From NCBI RefSeq assembly GCF_025245835.1, contig NZ_JAOBWS010000004.1, forward strand, positions 186,001 through 250,000: a stretch of DNA of 64,000 bases, given 5' to 3'. Shown piece by piece: positions 37,255-46,944 of the stretch; the stretch's first letter is position 1, and every line of letters begins with the position of its first letter. Source of the DNA: Rheinheimera sp. 4Y26. GTDB taxonomy: Bacteria; Pseudomonadota; Gammaproteobacteria; Enterobacterales; Alteromonadaceae. The notes beneath the pieces are model-generated. The model searched no databases, had not been told where the DNA came from, and was given only the letters and a program-made list of their open reading frames with translations. The position numbers and the translations under genes are program-made.

Positions 37255-37265
37255 ATTGTCGACAT
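37255..37265. promoter_or_regulatory. Putative GntR operator, distal copy
   Basis: ATTGTCGACAT repeats the proximal box with the last base pair changed. It lies just upstream of the -35 element, so a repressor bound to both sites could close the promoter. Confidence 0.6.
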
Positions 37266-37593
37266 AAAATGCAAAATACTGTTTGTTTGTGTAGTGAATA
37301 GCGGGAAGGATATGTAAAAAAATACTGCCGTTTTATCTGAGACCTAACTTTAAGAAAGTTTTTTTAGATTATTTTAGGCTAATAGTTAAGTAATCAATAA
37401 CTATGCAATATAAATAATAAGACTTTGATTTGAGCCTTAAACAGGGACTATCGCGCCGTTATTGGCTTAGATTGAATAAGCTGGGGATAACCCTTGCATA
37501 AGTTGGTAGCAACTTTGGGGAAACTTACAAATTGTTCACCTTTTCAACGCTCTGTCGACGAATTCACCACTGAGCATTTTTTGCGCGCTTGGC
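37266..37593. other. AT-rich intergenic stretch without a recognised gene
   Basis: Between the distal GntR operator and the proposed small-RNA promoter I see no open frame with a start and SD, and no tRNA-like fold. The first half is clearly AT-rich (from about 37310 to 37430). Binding sites for the prp operon may extend into it. Confidence 0.5.
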
Positions 37594-37716
37594 TACACTG
37601 AAGCCTATGTCACACTGCAACATTGGCAGTGTTCCTCCGGTAGCGCACGGCTCAGTTAATGAGCCATTCCCCTAGGCCCAGAACAATGCGGATTGGTTCT
37701 GGGCTTCTTTTCTTTC
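37594..37716 (+). ncRNA. Candidate small RNA with three hairpins and a terminator
   Basis: On the plus strand an extended -10-like TACACT (37594-37599) is followed by ACACTGC/GCAGTGT (stem 37612-37632), then TTCCTCCGG, then GGCTCA/TGAGCC (37649-37665), then TTCCCC, and a terminator (37676-37716). No gene precedes this terminator on the plus strand, and the next gene, tatD, faces it. The RNA would be about 100 nt, with two unpaired C-rich stretches (CCTCC and CCCC) between hairpins, the form of antisense small RNAs that pair with SD sequences. The -35 is weak. Not matched to a known family. Confidence 0.45.
37676..37716 (+). terminator. Orphan plus-strand intrinsic terminator
   Basis: GCCCAGAAC (37676-37684) and GTTCTGGGC (37696-37704) form a 9-bp stem, followed by TTCTTTTCTTTC. 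On the minus strand the stem is followed by CTAGGGG, so it cannot be the tatD terminator. Confidence 0.8.
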
Positions 37717-37733
37717 AGAGCTAACTTATTCAG

Positions 37734-38516
37734 TTAATTAGGTTTTTTTGCCAGAGGAAACAAACGGTAGAAGTTTTCCGTCGTTTGATGGGCAAGCTGT
37801 TCCACACTCACGCCTTTCAGCTCTGCCACAGCAGCGCCTACGGCTGTCACATAAGCCGGCTGATTGGTTTTGCCGCGATAAGGCACAGGGGACAGGTAAG
37901 GAGAGTCAGTTTCAATCAATAGCCGGTCGAGCGGCACCTGCTTCACAACCTCACGCAGTGGATCGGCATTTTTAAAGGTCATAATGCCGGAGAACGAAAT
38001 ATAAAAACCAAGATCAAGCGCCGCTTTAGCCATCGCCCAGTCTTCAGTAAAACAATGCAACACCCCACCACAACGTTCAGCCTGATATTGCCGTAAGATG
38101 GCCAAAGTGTCAGCTTTGGCATCCCTGGTGTGCACAATCAGCGGTTTGTTGACCCTGTTGGCCACCTCAATGTGCCGGATAAAAGCATCCTGCTGCAGTT
38201 GTTTGGTATCCGGGCTGTAAAAATAATCAAGCCCCGTCTCGCCCACAGCCACAACCCGGGGATCTGCCGCCAATTGCGCCAAAAGCTCAGCGTCCAGCAC
38301 GTCCGTTTGATGTAGCGGATGTTCACCACAAGAAATCGACACCTGGGGATAGTCCTGCACCAACGCCGCCATGGCCGAAAACTCCGCAAGGCTCACCGAC
38401 ACACAGAGCATATGTTCAACCCGCTGCGCCTTAGCTGTGGCAAGCACTGCAGGTAAGTCCATGCCTAACTTTTCCAGTTCCAGGCGATCCAGATGACAAT
38501 GGGAATCAACAAACAA
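37734..38516 (-). CDS. TatD family metal-dependent hydrolase (YcfH-like)
   Basis: A 260-residue TIM-barrel deoxyribonuclease-type hydrolase. Metal ligands are FVDSHCHLD at the N-terminus, GETGLDYFY, VHTRDA and HCFTE, and LIETDSPYLSP. I chose TTG at 38516: GGAG (38525-38528) is 8 nt upstream and the protein then begins at FVDSHCHL as in the family. An ATG nine codons earlier is less well placed. It is the last gene of the pabC-mltG-tmk-holB-pilZ block. Family members act on DNA ends and possibly on D-aminoacyl-tRNA. Confidence 0.92.
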   Translation of the reverse strand: MFVDSHCHLDRLELEKLGMDLPAVLATAKAQRVEHMLCVSVSLAEFSAMAALVQDYPQVSISCGEHPLHQTDVLDAELLAQLAADPRVVAVGETGLDYFYSPDTKQLQQDAFIRHIEVANRVNKPLIVHTRDAKADTLAILRQYQAERCGGVLHCFTEDWAMAKAALDLGFYISFSGIMTFKNADPLREVVKQVPLDRLLIETDSPYLSPVPYRGKTNQPAYVTAVGAAVAELKGVSVEQLAHQTTENFYRLFPLAKKPN

Positions 38517-38657
38517 AACAATATCTCCGTGCGCTATGGGCAAAATAAAACAGACTGCAGATGTTATTCAAAAGAAACCAATATTCCGGCAGGTTTGATG
38601 ATTTTAGGATGGCGGAACGGGCGCAATCTTAGCTGAAGAGGCGCCACGCTGTCACTG

Positions 38658-38984
38658 TTACAATGTGTAGGTAGGATCGGTTGATTCCTGCAAACCGCTG
38701 ATCAGTTTTTCGATTTTGTCGCGAAGACCAAGTTTGTCGTCAATAAAAGCCACACCTATACCGGCCGGGCTGTTATTTTGCGCACCATGTGGTGTGAGCC
38801 AGGCTACTTTACCAGACACAGGCGTGGCTTCCAGCGCATCGGGTAAAGTGACCAACAGCGCCAGCGACTGACCAATTTTATATTGGCGTGCGGTACGGAC
38901 AAACAACCCACCTTGTTTCAGAAACGGCATATAAGCACGATTCAGTTCTTTGATGTCTAAAAAGTCCAGTGGGATTTCTTCCAT
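38658..38984 (-). CDS. pilZ: PilZ domain protein (type IV pilus assembly PilZ)
   Basis: A 108-residue PilZ fold. The sequence keeps GGLFVRTARQYKIGQSLALLVTLPD and VSGKVAWLTPHGAQNNSPAGIGVAFID but lacks the RxxxR motif needed for c-di-GMP binding, as in Pseudomonas PilZ, which acts in type IV pilus assembly without binding the nucleotide. The location between holB and tatD is the same as in Pseudomonas aeruginosa, which supports the orthology. No pilus genes are in this window. Confidence 0.88.
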   Translation of the reverse strand: MEEIPLDFLDIKELNRAYMPFLKQGGLFVRTARQYKIGQSLALLVTLPDALEATPVSGKVAWLTPHGAQNNSPAGIGVAFIDDKLGLRDKIEKLISGLQESTDPTYTL

Positions 38985-38995
38985 TTATTCCTCTC

Positions 38996-39895
38996 TCAGC
39001 GCAGTAATACGGGCAAGTCCAATAACAAGGCAGTGAGTGCTAAGTTCTTATTCTGCCCCAAAATTTGCTGTTCGTCACGGCACCATTGTGCCAGGCGTTC
39101 AAACAGTGCCTGCGGTTTTGCCAGTTGTGGCGCGGATAACAGCTGCTGGCGCACAAAGTAGCTGAATAACGCCGCGGTATCGCCAAACTGTTCCAGCCTT
39201 TTAACGAGCTCCGGCAATGGCTGTTCAGCACGAAGATAAGCGCTAAGCTGTTGGAGCAAGGCGGAAATTTCTGCTGCGCTACCCGACTCTAACAATTCAA
39301 GCGCTTTTAGCGGTGCTCCTTCACAAAAACTCAGTAAAAAATCAGGAACAGCTAAGTTAGTTTGCGCCGAAAGCCATTGCATGGCAACCGGCGCCGCCAC
39401 TGGCGCTATCAGCCATTTTTGACAGCGACTTAAAATAGTGGGCAATAACTGCTGCTCATAAGCCGTTTGTAATAATAAAAAACTATTGGCGCCCGGCTCT
39501 TCCAACGTTTTTAATAATGCATTGGCCGCTGCTTCGGTCATTTTGTGTGCCTGTGGCAATAATACAACCCGTGCTCCACCTTGTTGCGGCGAACCCTGCA
39601 TAAAATGGCTGAGTTCGCGCACCGCATCTACACCCAGACTGGTTTCACTTTGTAACTGCAGTAAATCCGGATGATGCCCGGCTTTCACCAGCAAACAGCT
39701 TTTACATTGGCCACAACCTCCTGCAGCCAATGGCTGATTGCAAAGCAGCTGCTGCGCCAGATGTGAAGCCAGCAGATGTTTTCCGACACCAGCAGCTCCG
39801 GTCAGCAACAGCGCATGATGTAATTGCCCTGCTAAAGCCAATGTGCCCAGCTGTAACTGTGTTGTTTCAAGCCAGGGCGGAAGCTGCCGGTTCAC
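38996..39895 (-). CDS. holB: DNA polymerase III delta' subunit HolB
   Basis: A 299-residue clamp-loader subunit of the AAA+ type. It has the modified P-loop [19 protein letters not shown] and the zinc-module cysteines in [18 protein letters not shown]. The expected [15 protein letters not shown] and LPTILSRCQ (SRC motif) are at their places. Delta' opens or stabilises the loader with DnaX and HolA. The gene starts inside the tmk stop by 4 nt and ends 11 bp before pilZ. Confidence 0.95.
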   Translation of the reverse strand: MNRQLPPWLETTQLQLGTLALAGQLHHALLLTGAAGVGKHLLASHLAQQLLCNQPLAAGGCGQCKSCLLVKAGHHPDLLQLQSETSLGVDAVRELSHFMQGSPQQGGARVVLLPQAHKMTEAAANALLKTLEEPGANSFLLLQTAYEQQLLPTILSRCQKWLIAPVAAPVAMQWLSAQTNLAVPDFLLSFCEGAPLKALELLESGSAAEISALLQQLSAYLRAEQPLPELVKRLEQFGDTAALFSYFVRQQLLSAPQLAKPQALFERLAQWCRDEQQILGQNKNLALTALLLDLPVLLR

Positions 39896-40515
39896 GCAAA
39901 ATGCTCCGTGAGTGCCTGACGGATGGCTTGTTGTACCTGCTCCAGTGGTTGACTGGCATCAATCACACAAATATTGGCTTCAGTGCCGGCTATTTGCAGA
40001 TATTTGGCTCTGGTGCGCTGAAAAAAAGCCAGTTGCTCAAGCTCAATCCGGTCAAGTTCACCCCGTGCTTTGGCTCTTGCAAGACCAAGTGCCGGGTCAA
40101 TATCCAGATAAAGGGTAAAATCAGGCCTGGTGTTACCCAGCACCGCAGTACGGATTTGATTGATTAACTGTTCATCCAGCTGACGTCCGCCGCCCTGATA
40201 AGCACGGGAAGATAAATCATGTCTGTCCCCCAGTACCCAGTCGCCGCGCGCCAGTGCTGGCTTGATGACCTGACTGAGTAACTGCACTCTGGCGGCGTAC
40301 ATCAGCAGCAATTCGGTTTCCGGCGCCATGGGTTCCTGCTGCACCGATTTGACCAAAGTTCTGATCTGCTCGGCAAGCGGTGTGCCGCCGGGCTCACGGG
40401 TTTGTACCACTTTATGCCCTTGTGCGGTTAGCCACTGATACACCGTATTGACTGCTGTGGTTTTGCCAGCGCCTTCCAGACCTTCAATCACAACAAACTG
40501 GCCTCTGCTCATCAT
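39892..40515 (-). CDS. tmk: Thymidylate kinase Tmk
   Basis: A 207-residue kinase that phosphorylates dTMP to dTDP. The P-loop is [13 protein letters not shown] (about 8-20), the dTMP-binding DR(x) is in [14 protein letters not shown], and [17 protein letters not shown] carries the lid/catalytic arginines. The length is standard. It overlaps mltG and holB by 4 nt each, so the three are translationally coupled. Confidence 0.97.
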   Translation of the reverse strand: MMSRGQFVVIEGLEGAGKTTAVNTVYQWLTAQGHKVVQTREPGGTPLAEQIRTLVKSVQQEPMAPETELLLMYAARVQLLSQVIKPALARGDWVLGDRHDLSSRAYQGGGRQLDEQLINQIRTAVLGNTRPDFTLYLDIDPALGLARAKARGELDRIELEQLAFFQRTRAKYLQIAGTEANICVIDASQPLEQVQQAIRQALTEHFA

Positions 40516-41519
40516 TTTTTCCCGAAAATATACTGCTGAACCGCCTTGTTATGGGCATCAAGACTGGCTGAAAACTGATGTGAACCATCACCTTTTGCCA
40601 CAAAGTACAACATCTTGCTGACTTCTGGTTTGGCAGCTGCCTGCAACGAAGTTGCGCTGACCAGCGCTATAGGGCCAGGTGGCAAGCCAAAATGGACATA
40701 AGTGTTATAAGGATGTGGATCTTTTAAATGCGCTCTGGTGATGTCACCCTGATAACGCTCCTTTAAGCCATAAATAACGGTTGGATCCGTCTGCAACTTC
40801 ATGTTAAGCCTGAGCCTGTTCACAAAAACCGAAGCAATTAATGGTTTTTCTGCCAAAACTCCGGTTTCTTTTTCAATAATAGACGCCAGGGTTAACAGCT
40901 CATAAGGCGTTTTCAGCGGTAATGACGGGTCACGCTGCACCCAGGCTTTTTCCAGCTGAGCTAATAACGCCTGATGTGCGCGCTGATAAATCGATGATGC
41001 TTTGCTGTGGGCATGGTAATAATAAGTTTCAGGGAAAAATAAAGCTTCCGCGTCCGAAGGTGCCGGGCCCCATTCCGCTGGCCAGCGCACCAGCGCCTGC
41101 AGCTCAGCCACTGACTGAATATCGTTTTGTATAAATTCTGCCTGACTTAACGCCTGCAAACTTTGTTGTAAAGTTTCGCCCTCGCGCAACATAAAACTAA
41201 ACTGCGCCACTTTGCCACTTCGAAACAAAGCCAGTTGTGACAACAGCAAATCTGGGTCAACCCGGTAGACGCCGGCTTTAATATCACGCAGCTCTGAATG
41301 AAATACACTGAGCATTCTCAGCTGAGTACACTGAAAACGGCTTAATAAACCCTGCTGCTGCCAACTTTGGCATAACGCCGACAAAGAACTTCCGGCTTTC
41401 ACTTCAAAATAAGGACCCGCGAGCGCCAGCCTGGTCTGACTAAACTGCTGCACCTGATTACGCAGGCCAAAAGCAACTACAGCGCCTAATAGCAGCAGTA
41501 CCACAATTTTTTTAAACAT
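40512..41519 (-). CDS. mltG: Endolytic murein transglycosylase MltG (YceG)
   Basis: A 335-residue inner-membrane endolytic transglycosylase that cuts nascent glycan strands. It has a single N-terminal membrane segment ([14 protein letters not shown]), a LysM-like region, and the catalytic Glu in [32 protein letters not shown] and [14 protein letters not shown] are conserved MltG blocks. It lies between pabC and tmk in the standard order. Confidence 0.96.
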   Translation of the reverse strand: MFKKIVVLLLLGAVVAFGLRNQVQQFSQTRLALAGPYFEVKAGSSLSALCQSWQQQGLLSRFQCTQLRMLSVFHSELRDIKAGVYRVDPDLLLSQLALFRSGKVAQFSFMLREGETLQQSLQALSQAEFIQNDIQSVAELQALVRWPAEWGPAPSDAEALFFPETYYYHAHSKASSIYQRAHQALLAQLEKAWVQRDPSLPLKTPYELLTLASIIEKETGVLAEKPLIASVFVNRLRLNMKLQTDPTVIYGLKERYQGDITRAHLKDPHPYNTYVHFGLPPGPIALVSATSLQAAAKPEVSKMLYFVAKGDGSHQFSASLDAHNKAVQQYIFGKK

Positions 41520-41525
41520 CCTGCG

Positions 41526-42305
41526 TTAACAACCTTCTTCAGAATAATTAGCCAGCAACTGCTGCACCGGCCGCACCGGCGCAAGCGACAGTGGCCGCTG
41601 TAAATAATGATGAACCGGTACCACCCCCATCAGGGCGTTACAGGCAAACATAGCCTCACAATCAGCAATATCCCGGGCCATAAAACGACCCTCTGTCACT
41701 GCCAGTTGTTTCATTAAAAATGCCCGCATGACGCCGGCAACACCGGCTTGACTAAGTTCAGGCGTAAACCATTGGTCGTTTTGATAAAAAAACATATTGG
41801 CGGCACTAAATTCAATGGCAAAACCTTCACTGTCAAATGCCAGCAACTCGTCATAGCCGCTTTGTTCTACTTCGTTTTTATGCAGCACAGTCTCAAGCCT
41901 GCTGGTATGTTTAATACCGGCCAGCAGCGGCTGAATACCTAATCGCAAACTGGCATTGGCCACAATGATGCCCTGTTGTTGTTGCACACCGTAGTCTGGT
42001 AAAGGGCTGGCCGTACAATAAATATCAGGTGCGGCCAGTGTTTTGGTGCTGTAACCACGACCACCATGGCCACGGCTGACCAACACTTTCACCACCTGCT
42101 CTGGCGCGCTGATCTGCGCCTGTGCCTGTGCTTTTACCTCTGCTTCGGGCATCAAACCAAAGCCGAGGCGTTGCATCGACTGCTGCAATCTGAGCCAGTG
42201 CAAGGGCCAGAATTGCAAAGCGCCATTTTTCACTCTGATAGTGCTGAAAATGCCGTCGCCATACTGAAAACTCCGGTCAGAAACAGAGGGTTGCTGCACA
42301 CGCAT
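41526..42305 (-). CDS. pabC: Aminodeoxychorismate lyase PabC
   Basis: A 259-residue fold-type IV PLP enzyme that releases pyruvate from aminodeoxychorismate to give p-aminobenzoate for folate. The start SVSDRSFQYGDGIFSTIRV is the family opening. The PLP lysine is in GIKHTSRLETVLHKNE, and DSEGFAIEFSAANMF follows. I chose ATG 42305 because the 34 codons upstream (to 42407) span the fabF terminator and do not resemble the family. It is followed by mltG at 6 bp. Confidence 0.93.
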   Translation of the reverse strand: MRVQQPSVSDRSFQYGDGIFSTIRVKNGALQFWPLHWLRLQQSMQRLGFGLMPEAEVKAQAQAQISAPEQVVKVLVSRGHGGRGYSTKTLAAPDIYCTASPLPDYGVQQQQGIIVANASLRLGIQPLLAGIKHTSRLETVLHKNEVEQSGYDELLAFDSEGFAIEFSAANMFFYQNDQWFTPELSQAGVAGVMRAFLMKQLAVTEGRFMARDIADCEAMFACNALMGVVPVHHYLQRPLSLAPVRPVQQLLANYSEEGC

Positions 42306-42373
42306 GGCTTCAAGATGCCTAAAAGCGGTTAAAACGGCAGTATGCCTGAAATTTTCCGGCCTGAAAATGACAA

Positions 42374-42392
42374 GACCGCCAAAGCGGCGGTC
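42374..42392 (-). terminator. Intrinsic terminator after fabF
   Basis: On the minus strand GACCGCC and GGCGGTC around GCTTT are followed by TTGTCATTTT. It lies 52 bp after the fabF stop and before the proposed pabC start. Confidence 0.75.
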
Positions 42393-42443
42393 CTGAATTA
42401 CATGCAAAGGGTCAGTTTGCAGTTTTTCTGTACTTTAGCGAAA

Positions 42444-43682
42444 TCAGACCTTACGGAACAAAATAGAGCCGTTAGTACCGCCAAAACCAAAAGAGTTACA
42501 CAGTGCATACTCCATGGAAACCTGACGTGCTTCGTGTGGTACATAATCCAGGTCGCAACCCTCACCCGGGTTATCCAGGTTGATGGTTGGCGTCACCAGT
42601 TGATCCTGCAATGACAGAATAGTGATAATGGATTCAACCGAACCTGCAGCACCCAATAAATGGCCAATCATCGACTTACTGGAGCTCACCATCAGTTTAT
42701 CGAGCGAGCCGGCAAATACTTTTTTAATCGCCATAGTTTCGGCAATGTCGCCGGCAGGTGTTGAAGTGCCGTGGGCATTAATATAAGCCACCTGATCAGC
42801 TGAAACACCGGCATCACGCAGCGCGTTGGCCATGGCATTAGCACCACCCCGACCATCTTCCGGAGGTGATGTCATATGATAAGCATCACCACTCATGCCA
42901 AAACCAACCAGTTCAGCATAAATTTTTGCGCCACGGGCTTTAGCGTGTTCGTATTCTTCCAGCATCACCACACCGGCACCGTCACCCAGCACAAAACCGT
43001 CGCGGTCTTTGTCCCATGGCCGGCTGGCTTGTTGTGGAGCGTCATTGCGGGTAGACAATGCGCGGGCGGCACCAAAGCCACCCATACCCAAATGGGTTGA
43101 GGCTTTTTCAGCGCCACCGGCTAACATGGCATCGGCATCACCATAGGCAATCATCCGCGCTGCATGGCCGATATTGTGCACGCCGGTAGTACAGGCTGTG
43201 ACAATACTGATATTCGGTCCTTGCAAACCCAACATAATTGACAGATGACCGGCAATCATATTGATGATGGTTGAAGGCACAAAAAACGGAGACAGTTTGC
43301 GGGGACCACTGGCCAGCAGCTTTTCGTGATTTTCTTCAATCAGACCCAAACCGCCGATGCCTGAACCAATAGCGGCGCCGATGCGGCCGGCATTTTGCTC
43401 TGTTACTTCAATACCGGAATCACGGAAGGCCTGAATGCCCGCTGCCACGCCATATTGAATAAATAAGTCCATTTTCCGCGCCTCTTTGGCCGGGAAAAAC
43501 GACTCGACATCAAAATCTTTAATTAAACCAGCAAACTTGGTGCTGTAGGCTTCGGTATCAAAATGGGTAATATAACCAATGCCACTTTTGCCTTGTTGCA
43601 GGCCCTGCCAGGTAGAAGCGACATCATTGCCAAGTGGCGTCAGCATCCCCAATCCAGTTACAACGACTCGACGTTTAGTCAC
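42444..43682 (-). CDS. fabF: 3-oxoacyl-[ACP] synthase II FabF
   Basis: A 412-residue condensing enzyme that elongates fatty acids, including the cis-vaccenate step. The thiolase-fold Cys is in [14 protein letters not shown], with the two active histidines in [11 protein letters not shown] and [12 protein letters not shown]. The length is standard. It is read after acpP, from which it is separated by a hairpin, and is followed by a terminator and pabC. Confidence 0.97.
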   Translation of the reverse strand: MTKRRVVVTGLGMLTPLGNDVASTWQGLQQGKSGIGYITHFDTEAYSTKFAGLIKDFDVESFFPAKEARKMDLFIQYGVAAGIQAFRDSGIEVTEQNAGRIGAAIGSGIGGLGLIEENHEKLLASGPRKLSPFFVPSTIINMIAGHLSIMLGLQGPNISIVTACTTGVHNIGHAARMIAYGDADAMLAGGAEKASTHLGMGGFGAARALSTRNDAPQQASRPWDKDRDGFVLGDGAGVVMLEEYEHAKARGAKIYAELVGFGMSGDAYHMTSPPEDGRGGANAMANALRDAGVSADQVAYINAHGTSTPAGDIAETMAIKKVFAGSLDKLMVSSSKSMIGHLLGAAGSVESIITILSLQDQLVTPTINLDNPGEGCDLDYVPHEARQVSMEYALCNSFGFGGTNGSILFRKV

Positions 43683-43763
43683 TATGTCCTCCGCAAGGAA
43701 ATTATCTTTCTCTGCTTTACTGCTACAAACCGGTTTCAGATCATCGGTTTGCCTGTGCCAGAA

Positions 43764-43790
43764 ATGAAAACGGGTAGCTTAGCTACCCGT
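43764..43790 (-). terminator. Intrinsic terminator between acpP and fabF
   Basis: ACGGGTAGC and GCTACCCGT form a perfect 9-bp stem with a 3-nt loop, followed on minus by TTTTCATTTC. It lies 16 bp after the acpP stop. It probably separates abundant acpP transcript from fabF. Confidence 0.8.
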
Positions 43791-43806
43791 CTGCATCGCG
43801 CTTTGC

Positions 43807-44043
43807 TTATTCAGCGTGCGCCTTGATGTAGTCGATAGCAGATTGTACCGTCGTGATTTTTTCTGCTTCTTCATCAGGAATTTCTGTATCGAATTCTTCT
43901 TCCAGCGCCATGACCAGTTCAACTGTGTCTAAAGAATCGGCACCCAGGTCATCAACAAAAGAAGCTTCGTGTTTTACGTCTTCTTCTTTAACGCCTAACT
44001 GCTCAATGATAATTTTCTTAACGCGTTCTTCGATGTTGCTCAT
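43807..44043 (-). CDS. acpP: Acyl carrier protein AcpP
   Basis: A 78-residue acidic carrier protein. The phosphopantetheine serine is in [15 protein letters not shown] (Ser37 by my count). It carries all fatty-acyl intermediates. ATG 44043, GGAAG upstream, matches the E. coli length; the open frame runs back to 44130 but the extension is unrelated. It lies between fabG and fabF. Confidence 0.98.
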   Translation of the reverse strand: MSNIEERVKKIIIEQLGVKEEDVKHEASFVDDLGADSLDTVELVMALEEEFDTEIPDEEAEKITTVQSAIDYIKAHAE

Positions 44044-44171
44044 CTTTTCTTCCTTTTTCTCATATAAATCGCAACAATTCGTGCAATTTTGGATGGCGGC
44101 TAGTTTAGTGGCAAGCGCGGTCTGATGCAAGCAATGAGCGTTTCATTTCCTGCTGGTCAAACCTGATTCGC

Positions 44172-44915
44172 TTACACCATGTACATGCCACCGTTTACGT
44201 GAATCGTTTCACCGGTGATATAAGCCGCCTGGCGGGATGCCAAAAACGCGACCGTTGCCGCAATTTCTTCAGGCTGACCGAGACGATTCGCCGGTACCTG
44301 ACTAAAGATTGCTTGCTTTTGCTCATCTGACAGATCTTTGGTCATATCGGTGTCGATAAAACCAGGTGCAATAGCGTTGACAGTTATACCACGAGACGCC
44401 ACTTCTTTCGCAAGAGATTTTGTAAAACCAAGTACACCGGCTTTAGCAGCTGAGTAGTTGGTCTGACCGGCGTTACCCATTGATCCTACTACAGATCCAA
44501 TAGTGATAATACGGCCTTGACGTTTTTTCATCATGCTGCGAAGCACGGCTTTGCTCATGCGAAATACCGAAGTTAAGTTGGTTTGCATAATGTCAAACCA
44601 CTCTTCATCTTTCATCCGCATTAATAGGTTGTCGCGGGTAATACCGGCGTTATTCACCAGAATATCAATGTCACCAAAGTTGGTTTTAATGCTTTCGAGG
44701 CATTGGTCGATAGATTCTGCGTTAGCTACATCCAATACCAAACCCTGACCTGCGCCTAAATAATCGGCAATGGCCTGAGCGCCTTTTTCAGTGGTGGCGG
44801 TGCCAATCACTTTGGCGCCCAGTGCAGCAAGCTGCTCAGCAATAGCACGGCCGATACCACGGCTGGCACCTGTCACCAACGCGACCTGGCCTTCTAATGA
44901 AATAAAAGCTGTCAT
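44172..44915 (-). CDS. fabG: 3-oxoacyl-[ACP] reductase FabG
   Basis: A 247-residue short-chain dehydrogenase that reduces 3-oxoacyl-ACP with NADPH. The cofactor loop is VTGASRGIGRAIAEQLA, the catalytic Ser is in IGSVVGSMGN and the YxxxK motif is in NYSAAKAGVLGF. The C-terminus AYITGETIHVNGGMYMV is typical. It lies between fabD and acpP. Confidence 0.97.
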   Translation of the reverse strand: MTAFISLEGQVALVTGASRGIGRAIAEQLAALGAKVIGTATTEKGAQAIADYLGAGQGLVLDVANAESIDQCLESIKTNFGDIDILVNNAGITRDNLLMRMKDEEWFDIMQTNLTSVFRMSKAVLRSMMKKRQGRIITIGSVVGSMGNAGQTNYSAAKAGVLGFTKSLAKEVASRGITVNAIAPGFIDTDMTKDLSDEQKQAIFSQVPANRLGQPEEIAATVAFLASRQAAYITGETIHVNGGMYMV

Positions 44916-44928
44916 TTATGAAAATTCC

Positions 44929-45870
44929 TTATTCTGCAGCCGGAGTTAAGGCCGCTTTTAAACTGGCAACATCGTTCACCGAAGTTGTCAGCAGATTTTT
45001 ATCAATACGTTTAATCAAACCGGCCAGTACTTTGCCTGCCCCAAGTTCAATCACTTCGGTGACGCCCTGAGCGGCCAGCCATTCGATACTTTCTGTCCAG
45101 CGTACCGGGCTGAATAACTGACGCACCAGCGCATCTTTAATTGCTGCTGCGTCGTTGGTAACGGCAACATCAACATTATTCAGCACCGGGATGACAGGGC
45201 TGTGAAATGACAGCGCTGCTAAGTCAGCGGCCAGTTTATCCGCGGCCGGCTTCATCAGGGCACAATGTGACGGCACGCTGACCGGCAGTGGTAATGCTCT
45301 TTTTGCACCATAACTTTTGCAAAGTTCGCCAGCCCGTTCAACAGCGGCTTTATTGCCGGCAATCACCACCTGGCCTGGTGAATTAAAATTGACCGGTGAC
45401 ACTACTTCGCCCTGCGCTGCTTCTTCACAGGCTTTGGCAATCAGCGCATCATCCAGACCAATAATGGCTTGCATAGCGCCAGTGCCGGCAGGCACTGCTG
45501 TCTGCATATAATGGCCGCGGTTTTCTACCAGCTTTACCGCATCTTTCAGGCTTAACACTCCGGCACAAACCAAAGCTGAATATTCACCTAAAGAGTGACC
45601 CGCCAGATAAGCCGGCGTCTTACCGCCCTGCTGTTGCCATAAACGCCATACCGCCACCGATGCGGTAAGCAGTGCAGGTTGAGTGCGGAAAGTTTCATTT
45701 AATGCTTCTTCCGGGCCATTGGCGACCAGCGCCCATAAGTCGTAGCCCAAAGCTTCGGAAGCTTCGGTAAAAGTGTCACGAACCAGAGGAAATTCGGCAT
45801 AAAGTTCAGCTAACATGCCAAGGCTTTGTGAACCCTGACCCGGGAATACCAATGCAAGTTTGTTGGTCAT
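44929..45870 (-). CDS. fabD: Malonyl-CoA:ACP transacylase FabD
   Basis: A 313-residue acyltransferase that moves malonyl from CoA to ACP. The nucleophile is in LAGHSLGEYSALVCAG, the catalytic His in VPSHCALMKPA, and the opening LALVFPGQGSQSLGML is standard. ATG 45870 is chosen over an open-frame start at 45936 because homology begins there. It lies between fabH and fabG in the usual order. Confidence 0.96.
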   Translation of the reverse strand: MTNKLALVFPGQGSQSLGMLAELYAEFPLVRDTFTEASEALGYDLWALVANGPEEALNETFRTQPALLTASVAVWRLWQQQGGKTPAYLAGHSLGEYSALVCAGVLSLKDAVKLVENRGHYMQTAVPAGTGAMQAIIGLDDALIAKACEEAAQGEVVSPVNFNSPGQVVIAGNKAAVERAGELCKSYGAKRALPLPVSVPSHCALMKPAADKLAADLAALSFHSPVIPVLNNVDVAVTNDAAAIKDALVRQLFSPVRWTESIEWLAAQGVTEVIELGAGKVLAGLIKRIDKNLLTTSVNDVASLKAALTPAAE

Positions 45871-45978
45871 TATTTTGCTCGCTTTGTATTTGTATTGTTT
45901 GGATAGCACAGCGCACTGCGCAACAACGGCCAGCAAACGACTGTTGTGCAGCAGTACTTCTCAGGCTTTATGCCGCTG

Positions 45979-46938
45979 TTAATATTTCACCAGCGCCGAA
46001 GCCCAGGCAAAACCACCACCAAAAGCTTCCAGCAGCAGGGTTTGTCCACGTTTGATACGGCCATCGCGGACTGCTTCATCCAGCGCTGTTGGCACTGTTG
46101 CCGCTGAGGTATTGCCATAACGGTCCAGGTTGATTACCACCTGGTCCATCGACATCTCCAGTTTGCGGGCAACTGCGGAGATAATGCGTAAATTCGCTTG
46201 ATGCGGCACCAGCCAGTCAATCTGAGATTTATCCAGATTATTGGCAGCCAGCGTTTGTTCTACTACTTCAGACAATTTAGTGACGGCCACTTTAAACACG
46301 TCATTGCCTTTCATAACACCCCAGCTGTTGTGGATAGAAGCTTCATCACCACGGCGCGGGTTGTTGACGTATAAAAGCTCTGAATATTTACCGTCAGAGT
46401 GAATATGAGTTGATAAAATGCCCGGCTCTTCGGAGGCTTCCAGTACCACAGCACCGGCAGCATCCCCAAATAAAATCACCATAGAGCGATCTTCCGGACT
46501 GACTAACTGCGATAAACAGTCAGCACCAATCACCAGCACCCTCTTTGCCATGCCACCTTTAATATATTGATCAGCAATACTTAAGGCATAACAAAAACCG
46601 GCACAGGCCGCAGAAATATCAAAGGCGGGAATATTCGGAATATCCAGTTCACGCTGTACTTCACAGGCTGAACTGGGTAAAGCGCGTGAACCACTGGTGG
46701 TGGCCAGCACTATCATATCAATAGAATTTTTATCAATACCTGCAGCTTCAATGGCTTTTAATGAAGCTTGTGTACTCATGGTGGCCACAGTTTCGTGTTC
46801 ACCAATAATACGGCGTTCACGGATGCCGGTACGTTCAATAATCCACTCGTCGGTGGTTTCTACCATGCTTTCTAAATCGGCATTGGTACGGATTTGCGCC
46901 GGGAAATAACTGCCGGTGCCTATAATGCGTGAATACAT
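45979..46938 (-). CDS. fabH: 3-oxoacyl-[ACP] synthase III FabH
   Basis: A 319-residue enzyme that starts fatty-acid synthesis by condensing acetyl-CoA with malonyl-ACP. The catalytic Cys is in [14 protein letters not shown], with His in [12 protein letters not shown] and Asn in [14 protein letters not shown]. It follows plsX by 6 bp. The primer chain length it accepts is not evident. Confidence 0.97.
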   Translation of the reverse strand: MYSRIIGTGSYFPAQIRTNADLESMVETTDEWIIERTGIRERRIIGEHETVATMSTQASLKAIEAAGIDKNSIDMIVLATTSGSRALPSSACEVQRELDIPNIPAFDISAACAGFCYALSIADQYIKGGMAKRVLVIGADCLSQLVSPEDRSMVILFGDAAGAVVLEASEEPGILSTHIHSDGKYSELLYVNNPRRGDEASIHNSWGVMKGNDVFKVAVTKLSEVVEQTLAANNLDKSQIDWLVPHQANLRIISAVARKLEMSMDQVVINLDRYGNTSAATVPTALDEAVRDGRIKRGQTLLLEAFGGGFAWASALVKY

Positions 46939-46944
46939 GAGGAC

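Noticed and set aside
42306-42407. N-terminal extension of PabC
   Set aside because: It crosses the fabF terminator and does not resemble aminodeoxychorismate lyases.
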